Assembly: GCF_902686445.1 (NCBI RefSeq)
Contig: NC_062232.1
Coordinates: forward strand, 35,916,454 to 35,980,453
From: Sciurus carolinensis
Lineage: Eukaryota > Chordata > Mammalia > Rodentia > Sciuridae
Reading direction: 5' to 3'
DNA length: 64,000 nt
The notes below the pieces were generated by a model. The model was given only the letters and a program-made list of their open reading frames with translations, was not told where the DNA came from and made no database searches. A program made the translations under genes and the position numbers. Of the stretch, positions 11,581-23,375 are shown piece after piece (position 1 is the stretch's first letter; every line of letters begins with the position of its first letter).

Positions 11581-11837
11581 AATGGTACACTAACACCTCA
11601 AATATTTATTCATTGAAAGTTTTGACTCTGTGGTTCTTGCACTTGTCAGTTACAAGGGCATACACATGTAAGTTCCATCCCATTTCCCAGTCTCACAACT
11701 AAGGCAAGTGTTCCTAATTGATTAATTAGTAGTGGACACCAGAAGAATTGTCCTGAACTGTGAAACTCAAAGGTGACTGGGGTTGGCATCCTGGCTTAGC
11801 TTTTTGTATGTGCAAGCACACACATGCACATGCCTTT

Positions 11838-12006
11838 TTCAAAGATTCTCAAGTTGTAGCATGTTCCAAATGGTCTACAGAACTTGCTAAAACAGATTGC
11901 TGAAAACCAGCCCCACAATTTGAGTTAGTCAGTCCAGGGTGGACTTTTCTAACTCATTCTAAGCGTTGATGCTGCCAGTCTAGGGATCACACTTTGAAAA
12001 TTATTA
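11838..12006 (+). mobile_element. MER5A-like hAT element remnant
   Basis: Starts with AAGATTCTCAAGTTGTAGCA and ends with GGATCACACTTTGAAAA, imperfect inverted ends of MER5A-type elements. The central part is diverged but in the right order. Confidence 0.6.
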
Positions 12007-12147
12007 CTCTCCAGTCTTTTGCTAACTCTCCCCCCTCCTGTAATAGCATTGTACTCTATCCCCTCCCTATAGAGCCTTATGTTCTGCAAGGTGAGGTGCC
12101 ACAATTTGATGTGGCAGTAGATATTAACTGCTTAACCTGTTAAAGGC

Positions 12148-12335
12148 TGAGTATCCCTTAATTAAAAATGCTTGGGACCGGAGGTATTTTGGAGTTTTTC
12201 TGGTTTTGGAATGTTTGCATAGATTTTATGGGGTTGAGAATCTCCAAAATCCAGAGTTTTTTTTGAGTTTCATGTCAGCATATGGTCAGATTTTGGAGCA
12301 TTTTGGATTTCCAGATTAGGGATGTTCAACATTTA
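12148..12335 (+). mobile_element. Tigger-like MITE-type element
   Basis: The element begins near GGCTGAGTATCCCTTAATTA and ends near TTAGGGATGTTCAAC, giving weak inverted ends. A related copy appears at 30045-30302, sharing TGGAATATTTGCAT-type text and an 'ACCTGTA' end. These features fit non-autonomous pogo/Tigger-type DNA transposons. Confidence 0.5.
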
Positions 12336-12689
12336 TCATCCAAAGAACAGAAGTTTTATGAATATTTCAAAAGAAACTCATAAGAACATTAGATTATTAA
12401 ACAAATGATCTAAAATGATATTTTATGAGTTGCGTTAGAAATAAAGGTGATATTTGAGGTCAGGCAAAGTCATGCTCTGTCCCCCAGGTACTATCACCAA
12501 GACATTTGCTACTTAGGCCTCAACAACAGGACCAGGAGTTGGCTCCTGTGAATCTTGCCAGAAAAGCATGAGTCACTCTACCAGGAAGGCCCCTTTATGA
12601 TAAAATAGAAAGGGAAAAACAAAATCTACCAAAAGTGGGAGGCTGTCTTGCAACATCATTGAAAGACAAATAAGTTCTTTACCTTATTT

Positions 12690-12877
12690 AATGCCTGTAA
12701 TCCCAGAGGCTTGGAAGGCTGAGGCAGGAGGATCAGAAGTTCAAAGTCAGCCTTAGCAACTTAGTGAGGCCCTAAGAAATTTAAAAAGACCCTGTCTCAA
12801 AGTAAACTTCAAAAAGCACTGGGGATTTGGCTCAGTGTTTAAGCACCCCTGGATTCAATCCCTGGTACAAAAAAATG
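12690..12877 (+). mobile_element. Composite B1+ID SINE
   Basis: The left part is B1/7SL-like (TGCCTGTAATCCCAGAGGCT; GGCTGAGGCAGGAGGATC). The right part is an ID-like tRNA segment (CACTGGGGATTTGGCTCAGT, then GGATTCAATCCCTGGTAC), ending in an A run. Such B1+ID dimers are known from squirrel-family rodents, and this is one of the reasons for the host assignment. Confidence 0.8.
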
Positions 12878-13309
12878 AGAACCTATCTTTATTTCACAGA
12901 ATTTAATGAGTACTAGAGATAGTAAATCAAACAAGACATGGTTCTCAGATCTAAATATGCAATTACAGGATATTTTGTATAATAAAACCCAAGTAAGAAC
13001 CAAGTACCAAAGAAAGAAAATAAGGGAGGTGAACTCAACCCAGAGATTATAAGGACTTCCTGGAATTAGAGATGGCTAAGCTGATTATTAAATGATGAAC
13101 AAGAGTTACCTTACGCAGGGGAGTAAGATGATGAGTGCACTTACTAGAATTGTTACACTGGGTAATTTTGTGGAAAAAAGATTGGAAAAGTCAAGACTTG
13201 GGATGGGGACTAGTTAAAAGATGTTTGGAGAAGTCTATAGAGACCTAGACTAGAAAATGGTAGTGGGTAAGGAGAAAGACTGAGAGTCAGGAAACCATCA
13301 AAGAAATAG

Positions 13310-13432
13310 AATCTGGGAACTGAAATGGTGCAAATTATATTCCACGAATGCATGATTATGTCAAAATGAACCCCAGTATTATGTATAACTATAATGCATG
13401 AATAAAAATTAAAATTAAAAAAAATAAAATCA
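13310..13432 (+). mobile_element. Short retroposon tail, A-rich
   Basis: The stretch TGATTATGTCAAAATGAACC, then a TATAACTATAATGCATGAAT segment, ends in AATAAAAATTAAAA-type sequence. It looks like the 3' end of a 5'-truncated retroposon, but I cannot name the family with confidence. Confidence 0.35.
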
Positions 13433-13512
13433 AGCCAGGTGTGATGGAACATGCCTATGATCCCAGTTACTCAGGAGGTTGAGGTAGAATTAGGAGTTCA
13501 AGACATTTAGAG
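13433..13512 (+). mobile_element. B1-type SINE, truncated
   Basis: Partial 7SL-derived head: CCAGGTGTGATGGAACATGC followed by TGATCCCAGTTACTCAGGAG. It breaks off after about 80 bp. Confidence 0.6.
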
Positions 13513-13841
13513 TAAAATGTTAGCATGTCTCCAGAGTCGTGTAATATAGATTTTGATGTGGAAAAGCAATTTGAAATCTACTAGTCTTGTGGTGAAAATA
13601 ATTATTGCCATTTGTGTGTGGGGAATAGGGAAAAAAGAGGAGAGAGTCAGGGAGGGAATGTATATGTGTTTGGGGGTGATGAGTGTTTAAAATTAGTTAA
13701 CAGATCAATTGATCCTTAGAGTACCTTCTTCTAGGAACTATAAGAACCTGAAATGGTGACAGGTAGAACATTGGTTCTAAAAATCCACCTTTAGCAAATG
13801 CTGTTTGTACCCATCTCATATGATCTCATAGTCACTGTGGT

Positions 13842-14378
13842 AGTTTTAAAAAAATGTTCACAAATTCTTTGACACACCTACTTTCAAAAGGTGAAGACTG
13901 ATAACTTCCTTGAGTGTGGAATTACTGATTTACTTCTAACAAAAATGGAACATGTCAATTAGATTATGATATGTGACTGTTAAGACTAGGTCATAAAAAG
14001 CATTGTGACTTCCTCTTTGCCCTCTCAGATTATTCACTCAGAAAAATCCAGTTGCTTATGTCTTGAGTATACTCTCATAGTATTAATGAGAGGCCCACAT
14101 AGTAAGAACATGAGCCTCTTGCCCACAGCCAGAAAAAAATTAAGAACTCCTGCCAAGAGTCATTCAAGTGAGTCATTCTGTAAGTGCATCCTCGAGCCCC
14201 AGTCAAGCCTCAGATGACTGCAGCCTGGCTGACGTCTTGAATGCAACTTCATAACAAACCTCAATCCAAAAACCAGCCAAGTAACCAATTTCCTGAACAG
14301 AAACACTTTAGATACATAAAATATTTATCTTACAAAGTGTGGGGGTAATTTGTTATGCAGCAATAGATAATTAATATC
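13842..14378 (+). mobile_element. MaLR LTR (MLT1-like)
   Basis: The right end carries GGGGGTAATTTGTTATGCAG and CAATAGATAATTAATA, a typical 3' end of MLT1-type LTRs. Upstream text is compatible with the LTR body. Probably a solo LTR; no matching internal region follows. Confidence 0.6.
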
Positions 14379-14399
14379 CTCACTATGCTAATGCATGCC

Positions 14400-14775
14400 A
14401 ACCCAACAGCACCCAACTGAAGGCATCTGTACCTTTATGCTTAAGAAATTTCTCTGACTGCTGGAGCCCACTTGATCAGCATGTAGGGGTAGTACCAAGG
14501 AGTTACCTCCCGGAAACAACCTTCAATCAACAACTGACCATTTGCTGGATAAATATTCCAGCCCCTTTGCCCCTAAATGTGTAATACCATCTTCTGGATG
14601 TTCCAAAGAGAACTGAGTTCCAAGTCCTCACAGATAAGTAACCTGCCCATTCATGCACATTTTCTTGGCTCCCATTCTATATCTTTTCCACTTCTCTACC
14701 TATAACTTCTGGTTCATCTTCCAAATAGAGTGTTGTTATTCAAATCCATGCCTCAGGTTCCACCTCTGGAACACC
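14400..14775 (+). repeat. LTR-like repeat, family uncertain
   Basis: Text such as CTGGTTCATCTTCCAAATAG and TCAGGTTCCACCTCTGGAAC near the right end recalls U5 ends of mammalian LTR elements. The left boundary is guessed and no family is claimed. Confidence 0.35.
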
Positions 14776-14794
14776 ACTAGATAATTTATAATGC

Positions 14795-15150
14795 AATCAT
14801 CTGAATGCATTCCCCCCAAATAATGTGCTGGAAAATTAATCCCCAAATTAATATGTTAATGGTACTTGGAGGTAGGAAGATAATTTGGCATTGGGATAGT
14901 TCATGATAGTGGGGCCCTCATCATGACATTAGTGGCTTTATAAGAGGAAGAGACAAAGCTACCACATTTGCTCTCTCACCATGTGATGCCTCTGCCAAGT
15001 TATGATGCAGAAAGAAAGACCCTTACCAGATGTCAGCACCATGCTCTTAGACTTCCCAGCCTCCAGAAACATGAATAAAATTCTATCCTTTATGAGTCAT
15101 TCAATCTCATGTAGTTTGGTAAAACCACAGACAATAAATTAAGACATCAG
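14795..15150 (+). mobile_element. MaLR LTR (MLT1/MST-like)
   Basis: Contains the order seen in MaLR LTRs: CCCCAAATTAATATGTTAAT, then TTTATAAGAGGAAGAGACAA, CTCTCACCATGTGATGCCT, CTTCCCAGCCTCCAGAAACA, and an AATAAA signal near 15073 with an ACCACAGACAATAAATTAAG end. Confidence 0.7.
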
Positions 15151-16004
15151 TCTTTCTATTAAAATACAATAAAATTATGGGAGAAAAATGTATAATAAAG
15201 AATCAAGGAGAAAGTTTTAAGACCAAATGACTATTCTTGATCACCTAATAGTTCCCAGTGCAATTGTACACCTCACCATCATAAATTCTGCAGGTCAGTG
15301 CTACAGTTTAGGATGAAAAAGGAAAAAGCTGACACAGAAGCTATGAACTGCTTCATCCCCAGTCTAATACAGTAGAGGTCTCTAGTTTGGAGGTGCTGAC
15401 CTTCAATAAAACATCTCTGGATAAACCATTCTTTTGATAAACTGTTCTACCCTCCCCTAATCTATTTGGTTTATATGGGGATTACCCATAACAAGATTTT
15501 CTGAATTGGAATTAAGGAAATACAGTTTGCTAGCAGCTCCAGGATTCACTCACATATACCTTCCCAGCTTCACCAATAGAGAAATAGGGGACATAAAGAG
15601 AAAGATAGTCTGAGAGAATAAAGATGAAACAAAGAGCAGAAGAGAATGAAGGTAAAGAGTGAAGATTCCGTGGCATTTTCAAACTCTAATTCCAATTATT
15701 CCTGAATCCATTAATATCTTTGGCCCTTTCACAGATTGCTTGCATAAGCCAATAAATTCCACTCTTGCCTTATCTAATTTTGGGTTGCAAAGTGAAAGAA
15801 ACCCAACATGTGAATACTGATTAATACATCTTATTTTAATAATCCTGAAATGATCAGACATTTATCTTCTTGAACCTTCAGCTCACAGACTGGTCTTAAT
15901 CAGACTAATTGGGCTTAATTTAAAGGTCGACTTTCACCTAAAAAGAGAAAGAGGATGCACTAAAAAATTATGTCAGGTGCTTTACAGAGAAGATTTTAAA
16001 AATT
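15151..16004. other. No gene recognised
   Basis: Unassigned interval of about 850 bp with no recognisable coding frame or clear repeat. Confidence 0.4.
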
Positions 16005-16132
16005 GTCATTTCACCTTCACAATGATCTTTCAATGATATTTCCATATCGCATATCAAGAAAACAAGGCTCAGGGAAGTTAAGACTTTTCAAAGGTTGCCC
16101 AACTAGTAGTGATATAACTACAAATGGTTTCA
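16005..16132 (+). mobile_element. MIR SINE remnant
   Basis: Shows the MIR core order: ACAAGGCTCAGGGAAGTTAA, then GGTTGCCCAACTAGTAGTGA. Old and diverged. Confidence 0.6.
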
Positions 16133-17863
16133 AAGCACTAGGCTAAAAAAGGAGAAAGGCCCAGACTTTAAACTTCCCCCAGGTATTTTGCATCTCAAAC
16201 CCTGACCCTGAAGACTCTGTGAAGTCATATTTAACGCCCTGTAGTTACTTTTGCATTTATATGTTACCCAAGGGTAACTAAAATGAGTCCATCTTGCACT
16301 CATAAAACTATGAAAATGCATGTAGAAGTCAGAGGAGCACTTCCGATCTCCCTCCAAGAAAGGATTCACCATTCCACTGTAAGAAATGCAGTTAACTGAC
16401 AGTTTCTAGCTTTGGAGCTAATGCTACACTTCAAAAGAAGCTGATGACAGAACACAACAGACTTTCTGACTGGTCATATCCATCCAGAGTGGGATTCCTC
16501 TAATGATAGCTCTCCCTGTTCTGGGGCTCCCCACTAGGTTGGTCAAGACTTTGTCATATTTGCATGGCAGTCTGAAGTTCAAAGTCCAGGCCAAAGCTTC
16601 TTTCCAGCTTTCTGCATGTATCAGATCAGCATTATGGTCTGAAGGCTTTGCCTGTACAATCTTGCTCCATCTATTGTCCCTTTCATAGGCATTTACATCT
16701 CCCCACCAACAAACTTCTTGTACTTTTAACTCAACCTCAGCTTGTTTCTTGGAAGACCCACTAGCACATTAAACAGTAAATGAAAGAGTAAGAGAAGTAG
16801 GATTAACGGGAAAATCATTCTTTTCTCAAGACATTTTCCTACAGATAAGGTAGCTGTGGTGGAGCTATGTAATTCTAGTTCAGTAAAGCATATTGTGCTG
16901 AATATGCCAAATGGCTTCTCTTAGCTGGAGGAAGCACCTCTCTGAGACCTGTCAGGCACTAAGATTTATGGAACCATTTCTATCTTAGTGATCCAGTCCC
17001 TCTTTATGAGGATGATTGCTTTGCAGCCCTGCCATAGATATTTACCATCAGGGCCATTATAGCCCACTGAGTCATCCAGGAGAGAAATCCAAGTTGATAA
17101 TTAACATCCTGAGGAAGGTAACTGTGAAACACTTAAGCATGGGGCTATAACTTCTGGCTCAGTGTCAGTAAGGACAACCTGTAGGGCATATCATACTTAA
17201 TGAGTTAGTAGCTACCTAAAATGTTTATAAAACCCCAAAGCGTATTTTTTCACTATGTGCAAGAGCTGCAGATTATGTCCTTTTGACCTATTTTGTATTT
17301 TCATTCCTATCTAAACAATAATCATTTGGGAGTGGTGAAACATAATTCTTCCACTTATTGAGAGATTTTATATGTCCATGGTGTGTTCTTCTAAAAAGGA
17401 AACTTACAGGACAGGAACTTTTCTCCTTCCACTCATGGAACAATTTTCAATTTTAATTATATAGGTGATTCTCTTCTTACTTTGGAGTTAATGGAAAGTG
17501 ATGGATAAATACACATCCCAGTTCATAGACAGAATGAAAGGGGTTGAGGTTAGATTTGATCAAGTACCACCCTTCAAGTGAAGGGGATAACATATTTAGA
17601 GACAAGGCAACTACTTACCTAATAGTTTGAGTCTTCCTAAACTGCTATGCCAGTTTCAAACATTGATAAATTAAATGTAACTGTTACCCCTAGAATGACT
17701 TAATTTCATCCCTCCTCATTTCTCATCACTTCCTCTCCTTCTATGTTACCATACATGTGTTTTTACTTTATTTTTTTGGCCATGTACAGAAAATGAATGG
17801 TTTTTACCATAGCATAATGGCATCATTCAGGTCCTCTGGTAAATAAGAAGTATGAGTAAGGAG
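16133..17863. other. No gene recognised
   Basis: Unassigned interval. The part at about 16480-16770 has an LTR-like flavour (CATCTCCCCACCAACAAACT and following text) but the call is weak. I see no coding frame of note. Confidence 0.35.
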
Positions 17864-18302
17864 TGTTTTCTGGTTTAGATATGAGGTGTCCCCCCAAAGC
17901 TCATGTGTTGGTCCATGAAAGAACCATCAGAAGTTAAAAAAAAAAATCATGTTATGTTATGAGAGCCTTACCCTAATCAGTGCATTAATCCAATTGAGTA
18001 GATTAACTGGGCAGTAACTCTAGGCAGGTAGGATGTGACTGGAGGAGGTAGGTCACTAGGGTCATGCCTTTGGGGTTTATATTTTTGTTCCTGATCAGCA
18101 GAGCTCTCCGATTCCTTGTTGCCATGTCCTGAGTTGTTTTCCTCTACCACGCTCTTCCACCATGATACTCTGCCTCACTTGGCCCAGAGCTGTAAAGTCA
18201 TCTATGGACTGAAATTTCTGAAACATGCCCTAAATAAACTTTTTCTCCTCTATGTTGTTGTTAGGTCTTTTGATCACAGTGGTGAAAAAGCTGACTAAAA
18301 CA
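17864..18302 (+). mobile_element. Solo MaLR LTR
   Basis: Starts TGTTTTCTGGTTTAGATATG, runs through GTGTCCCCCCAAAGCTCATG, and ends GTGAAAAAGCTGACTAAAAC-A. It carries AATAAA at about 18233. It is of the same family as the LTR pair at 36,754-37,178 and 38,673-39,097. No convincing 5-bp target duplication was found. Confidence 0.85.
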
Positions 18303-19674
18303 TAGTGCAAGGCTTATATTGGGAGTAATTCCTGTGAAAGATAAATGGGGGAGAAGCAGGTTAGACACAGATTTCAGACCACAATGCTGATTGGACCTAT
18401 GTGAAAAGAAAGAAGTAAGGAAGCAGCATCTAGAAGGCACAACTTCAGGATACACTGCTCATTTGACAAATCTCAGCAACACAATGGATTACACTGAAGC
18501 AAAGGTTGTCCATTTTCAAAGCCCCACATTGGGCAAAATCAACCAGGCCCTAGAGTATCCCACAATGCTCAGTTTCAGTCATTGTCTGGAGTATGCCCAA
18601 GAAAAGCATGGCCTTAATTCAGATGTTACAGTGGGTCCCAAACATGCTACAGGTGGAGACTGTCAATTAGCAGACTTAACTCGCAGTTAATCATGTGTTT
18701 ATTTATTGAAGGGAGACCCAAGCAGCACACTTCAATGGCTACCACAATAACCTAGTTTATCAGGACTTTGACACTAAACAGGAAATTTTTATTTCAGTCA
18801 TATGACATGTGCTTTGTGGATTGACTAGTTCTAAGTTTAGGGCCAAAGTTAAGAAAGCAGTCATCATTTGGAGCATTACCAGTAACTGTGGTAATGTGGA
18901 GTAGTTTTCACACTGATAAAAGCTCATAATTCATTGGCCAAAATGGGTCACATGGTCCTACCCAACCACTCAGGGACAGGAAATTCAGTCCTACCATATG
19001 TGGAGAGACTGAAAACAGCAACACCAATGATTACAATGGTAAAAAAATTGGTTAAATTCCCAGAGTCTCCTTTACATTCTACTCAATAAGGGGTTTTATT
19101 CTTGATGACATGTAAGTAATGATTTCTCTTTTCTATCTGTAGTAGTAGAGGCATTATATCTCCCTGTTTTGTAAGGAATACATCAAATATTCCCTTTTGG
19201 TTATTTGGAAACAGGGCAAAAAGAAGCTCAGTGTTTGAAGAAGTATTGGAGCTCTTTTGACAATTGGAGCAGAATCACCTAGACTCCCCAACACCCATAC
19301 CTAACCCCCTGCCTATTTCCACTTATTGTGAAACTAAGTTTTCTGAAAAAATGATGGAAAATTCTCCATTTCAATGCAGCCATTCTGCCACTTTCTTCCC
19401 TGTAGTTTTCTCACTCCCAGACTTAAATAACCTTCAGTCAGTGGGGTTTAGATTGAAGGACTGGCTGAGCAGTAGACCAGGTGAATATGCAATATCATCT
19501 CCACCCCAATCAATATGGGCATTATCATTGGGAAGAATAATTGATACAGTTCAGTTTATTCTGAGTTATTTCCCAAAAGATTCCTTAGTTCCTCAGTGAA
19601 TCTTAGTGACTCCTACCTCCACAAAATTGAGACATGAGGTTCACATAGACTGTCACCACACATACAGACATCAT
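18303..19674. other. No gene recognised; two short open frames
   Basis: Unassigned interval. Open frames at 18391-18690 (99 codons, plus) and 19264-19599 (111 codons, plus) have no recognisable domain, signal or membrane segment. I do not support either as a gene. Confidence 0.35.
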
Positions 19675-19848
19675 TGTTATGATTTGAATGTGGTTTTTCC
19701 CTGGCAAACCTTATGTTGAGTCAATTCCCCAATGCAACAGTACTAAGGTGGCAAAGGCTTTAAGAAGCATTTGGGGGCTGGGGATATAGCTCAGTTGGTA
19801 GAGTGCTTGCCTTGCAAGCACAAAGCCCTGGGCTCAATCCCAAGCACT

Positions 19849-19919
<71 letters not shown>

Positions 19920-20290
19920 CATTTGGGATAAGGGATCCACCCCTCCTAAGTGGATTAATGCTTCTCTTTGGAGACTGGGTTACTTCTCTTCAGCCTGGAT
20001 TAGGTCTCACAGAACTGGATTGGTTACCACCAGCTGAAGTTATTATAAACCATGTTTGGCTGACTCAGCTCAATTTCTATTGCTTTATTCCTCTCCTCAC
20101 ATGACCATGTACATAAGTCTCTTGCACATGTTCTTGCCATATGATGTAATCTTCCATGAGACCTAACCAAAAGCCTACACTGGCAACATACTCTTAGACC
20201 TCCCAAATACTGAGAAAATAACCTTATTTTCTTTATAAAGTACCCAGCCATGGGTATCCTGCTATAGCAATAAAGATATGGACTAAGATA
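19675..20290 (+). mobile_element. MaLR LTR split by an ID SINE
   Basis: Starts TGTTATGATTTGAATGTGGT and ends near AGATATGGACTAAGATA, the usual ends of MST/MLT-type LTRs. An ID SINE (19776-19916) sits inside with its own target duplication. The flanking 5-mers ATCAT (left) and ACCAT (right) differ at one base, compatible with an old target duplication. Confidence 0.7.
19776..19916 (+). mobile_element. ID SINE with very long A tail
   Basis: The tRNA-derived head GGCTGGGGATATAGCTCAGT is followed by GGTAGAGTGCTTGCCTTGCA and a B-box-like GGGCTCAATCCC. The A tail is an uninterrupted run of 68 A (19851-19918, the last two overlapping the target duplication). The 11-bp duplication AAGCATTTGGG is at 19765-19775 and 19917-19927. 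The clean duplication and pure tail mark a young insertion. Confidence 0.95.
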
Positions 20291-20386
20291 ACCATATTGA
20301 CTCCTGCTTAGTGAAATAAAGTGGTTGGACTATGGGAGTAAAAAGTGAGGAGCAAGCACCCCATCACTTGAGGGCAGGAGGGGTCC

Positions 20387-20827
20387 TGTTTCATTCAGCC
20401 TTTTTGCTGCTGTGACTCAATGATCTGACCAGCACAATTATAGAGGAGGAAAGGTTTATTTGAGGGCTCGCAACTTCAGAGGTCTTAGTCCATAGAATGC
20501 CAGCACCATTCCTTGGGGCCCAAGGTGAGGCAGAACATCATGGTGGAAGAGCATGGCAGAGGAAAGCAGGTGGCATCAGCAGGAAGCAGAGAGAGAGACT
20601 CCACTCTCCATATACAAAATATATACCCCCCAAGCCACACCCAACGAAGTACTCCCTCCAGTCACACCTCAACTGCCTCAAGTTACCACTCAGTTAACCC
20701 CATCAGGAATTAATTCACTGATTAGGGTAGGTTAAGACTCTCACAACCCAATCATTTCTCCTCTGAACCTTCTTGTATTGTCTTGCACATGAGCTTTTGG
20801 GGGACACCTCACATTCAAACCATAATA
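20387..20827 (-). mobile_element. Solo MaLR LTR, minus strand
   Basis: In reverse complement it begins TATTATGGTTTGAATGTGAG and runs GTGTCCCCCAAAAGCTCATG, matching the other MaLR LTRs in this window. The 5-bp string GGTCC flanks it perfectly (20382-20386 and 20828-20832). The terminal TG has become TA. It is 441 bp, near the 425-bp length of its relatives. Confidence 0.9.
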
Positions 20828-20832
20828 GGTCC

Positions 20833-21324
20833 CATGTTTCTATTTCTCCCCAGCATTTAGACAACATTCTCTCATATCCACTGTCTGCATGACACTAATC
20901 AGTTGTGACTACAAAAAGCAAGAGGCAAATAGGGCAATGCTATCTTCCTAGGTATGTGGTAGGGGGCATGGTATATTGGAAGCACAGGTGACGATGGGAA
21001 GGTAGCAAATATATTGGAAAGTACACTGACACATGCATTAGTAAACAGGTGTTTTCCTTTTGGGTGCTATAAAATTCAGACAAAGTTTGCAAAGAGACAG
21101 AGTGAAAGAAAATTTGGGTTATTATTTTAGAAACTGATTTTTAAAAGATTAAAAACAGCTTGTTACTCAAAGATACAGCTGACCTCAGAATAAGCAGATG
21201 CATCTCTACCATCAGGAGACAGTTTTAGAAAAGGAATCCCCCTTGTTAGCTCAAGTTTATTCTTATCCCTAAGCACAAACTGCCTAGGGGATTTGGACAC
21301 GGGCTGATTGCAGAATTGCATATG
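20833..21324. other. No gene recognised
   Basis: Unassigned interval of about 490 bp; no coding frame or clear repeat. Confidence 0.4.
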
Positions 21325-21560
21325 TTGAGAGCCAGAGTAGCATAATAGTGGGCAACACAGACTTTGGAGCCAGTCTGCCTGTGTTGAAAAACTGACATTT
21401 AACTAGCTGTGTGCTAGTAAGAAATTTACTTAGCCTCTCTAAATCTCAATTATTGCTATTCAACAGATGAAGTAAGGATGCCTAATTCATCAAACTATAA
21501 TAAGAATTACACAGGAATATATGAAATGTGCTTTAGCACAGTTCTTGGCACCTAATCACA
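21325..21560 (+). mobile_element. MIR SINE remnant
   Basis: Shows the long MIR order: GACTTTGGAGCCAGTCTGCC, then AACTAGCTGTGTGCTAGTAA, TTACTTAGCCTCTCTAAATC, and CACAGTTCTTGGCACCTAAT. A fairly complete but old copy. Confidence 0.7.
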
Positions 21561-22629
21561 CAAAAGATATTTGCTTTCAACACTGTCATCATCTCACTTT
21601 AAGACTGGCATAGTAGAAATCAGAAATCTATTTAGATTTTTAGACTCAGTTTAAATTGCTTTGAAATTTTGTTCTAAAGAATATTGTTTACTTGAGTATA
21701 TTTTTATGAGTTGTTTACACATATGTGCAGTGTAGGGAAAGAAAAAAATGGTTTCCCACTACCCTTCTAGGTTTTTTGGTTAGGCTACTAATTAAGTTGA
21801 TGTAACAGATTAATAGGAGAAAAACCATATTTAATTACACATGCATGGAAGTTGTACAAAATATGAAACTCAAAGAGTGACCAGTTGATAAAAGCTTATA
21901 AAGCATTCTGAGCTACAGAAAGGAACAGGGGCTGGGGATTTCTGGGAGTAATGCAGACATGTTATGATGTATAGTAAATAAAGGTTGTCTTGTTATGCAG
22001 ATAAAAGTCTCTCAGGTAATAAAAGTTGTCTGGAGCAGCCTTCTTCCTAATACGAATAATTTTACTAATGGAGATTTCCTTTATAGATGTAAATTACTTT
22101 CACAAAAGTGCAGTTTTTCCAAAATAACTCCTGCATCTGCTGTTCCTCAGAATAACCAGCCCAAAATATGCCAAAAAACTATATTTTGGGGTGTCATATT
22201 CTGGTCTCCTACAGTCATATTTTGGGGTGGTATCCTGAGCCCCCAAAGCAGAAATCCATGGGTGTACTTAATGTGGTTAAGAACCACCATCTTAACATCT
22301 TATGGAAAACAAGCTCCAGGCAAAGCAGAACTGGAAGATTATGGTACAGTGCTGGCATCTGGTGGCAGCAAACCCTGAAACAAGGAATTGAGGTTCTCTC
22401 AATTACTGCATCTGGAAGGGAATGGGTCAACACCTATCGAAAGTTTTTGTTGGTTGGCTATGTTTTACACCCAATTCAAGTTCTAAAATATAAAATCAGT
22501 CTTAGGCTTCTTATAGAAAGTTAACTCCAAATGATTAACATATAGAAAGATACTTAGCACCCCTAAAAACAAAAGAAATGAAAACTAAAACAATACCAGT
22601 TTACACACAGATTATAATATGTTAAAATG
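21561..22629. other. No gene recognised; possible old LTR
   Basis: The stretch at about 21690-22250 has LTR-like text and repeats of 'ATATTTTGGGGTG' near 22182 and 22220, but I cannot name a family. About 22525-22625 resembles a decayed L1 fragment. Open frames at 21995-22378 and 22168-22524 overlap each other in different frames and have no recognisable domain. Confidence 0.35.
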
Positions 22630-23375
22630 TCCATTAAGGTCATAGCCAGATGCCTAAGGCTGCACCCACCTGCCCCCCCACTGCAGCGGGACGCCGGTGC
22701 ACCCACACCCTGTGCTATGGCACTCCAGCTTCTTTGGAGACTGGTGCAGATATTTTGAATTATCCTTGAGGGTATGGCTACCATCATTGGAGGGGCAGCT
22801 CCCCTCCTGAGACAACTACAGTACCCTTTGACAGGTACTGCACTCGCATGGAGATACTGAGGAATGGGAGGTTTCAGTGGTGGATGATTGTGAACCATAG
22901 CTTTTCTTTTTGTTTTAATTTTAAATTTTTATTTTTCTACTCACTCTATTTTCCTTTTATTTACCTATTCCCTTGGAGACTCTCCCTTTTCTCATGCTAA
23001 AGACCAAGTTTTTTGATCCCACTCTCAACTCTTCCCTTGATCAAGTACCTCTATTATCTCTCTTCTTTTCCCATTAACAGTTACATCCTACACCCCTCCC
23101 TATCCTCTTCATCCACCACTAGAAGTTGTAAAATCATTGCAAGCCTATTGGCCTTACTGTAGATAATGAACAAACTCATCCTGTTTATTATAATACTGTT
23201 AAAGACTTATAGGGCTATCTGGTTTAGGGCTGCATATTGATTGTATTGGGCGCTGATAATATTGATCTCTCCCACAAAGGAGAGATATTAGAAACCTGCA
23301 GGGTCACAATAAGCCTACAGGGGGTAAGCTGCAGTACCTCAGATCTTTACTTAGAGGGGAATATACAAAAACAAT

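Noticed and set aside
19771..20037. 88-codon frame with a poly-lysine run
   Set aside because: The lysines come from the A tail of an ID SINE.
22680..22900. Possible CpG-island promoter of a host gene
   Set aside because: GC-rich text is short and leads straight into the L1 leader and ORF1; no exon-like frame follows.
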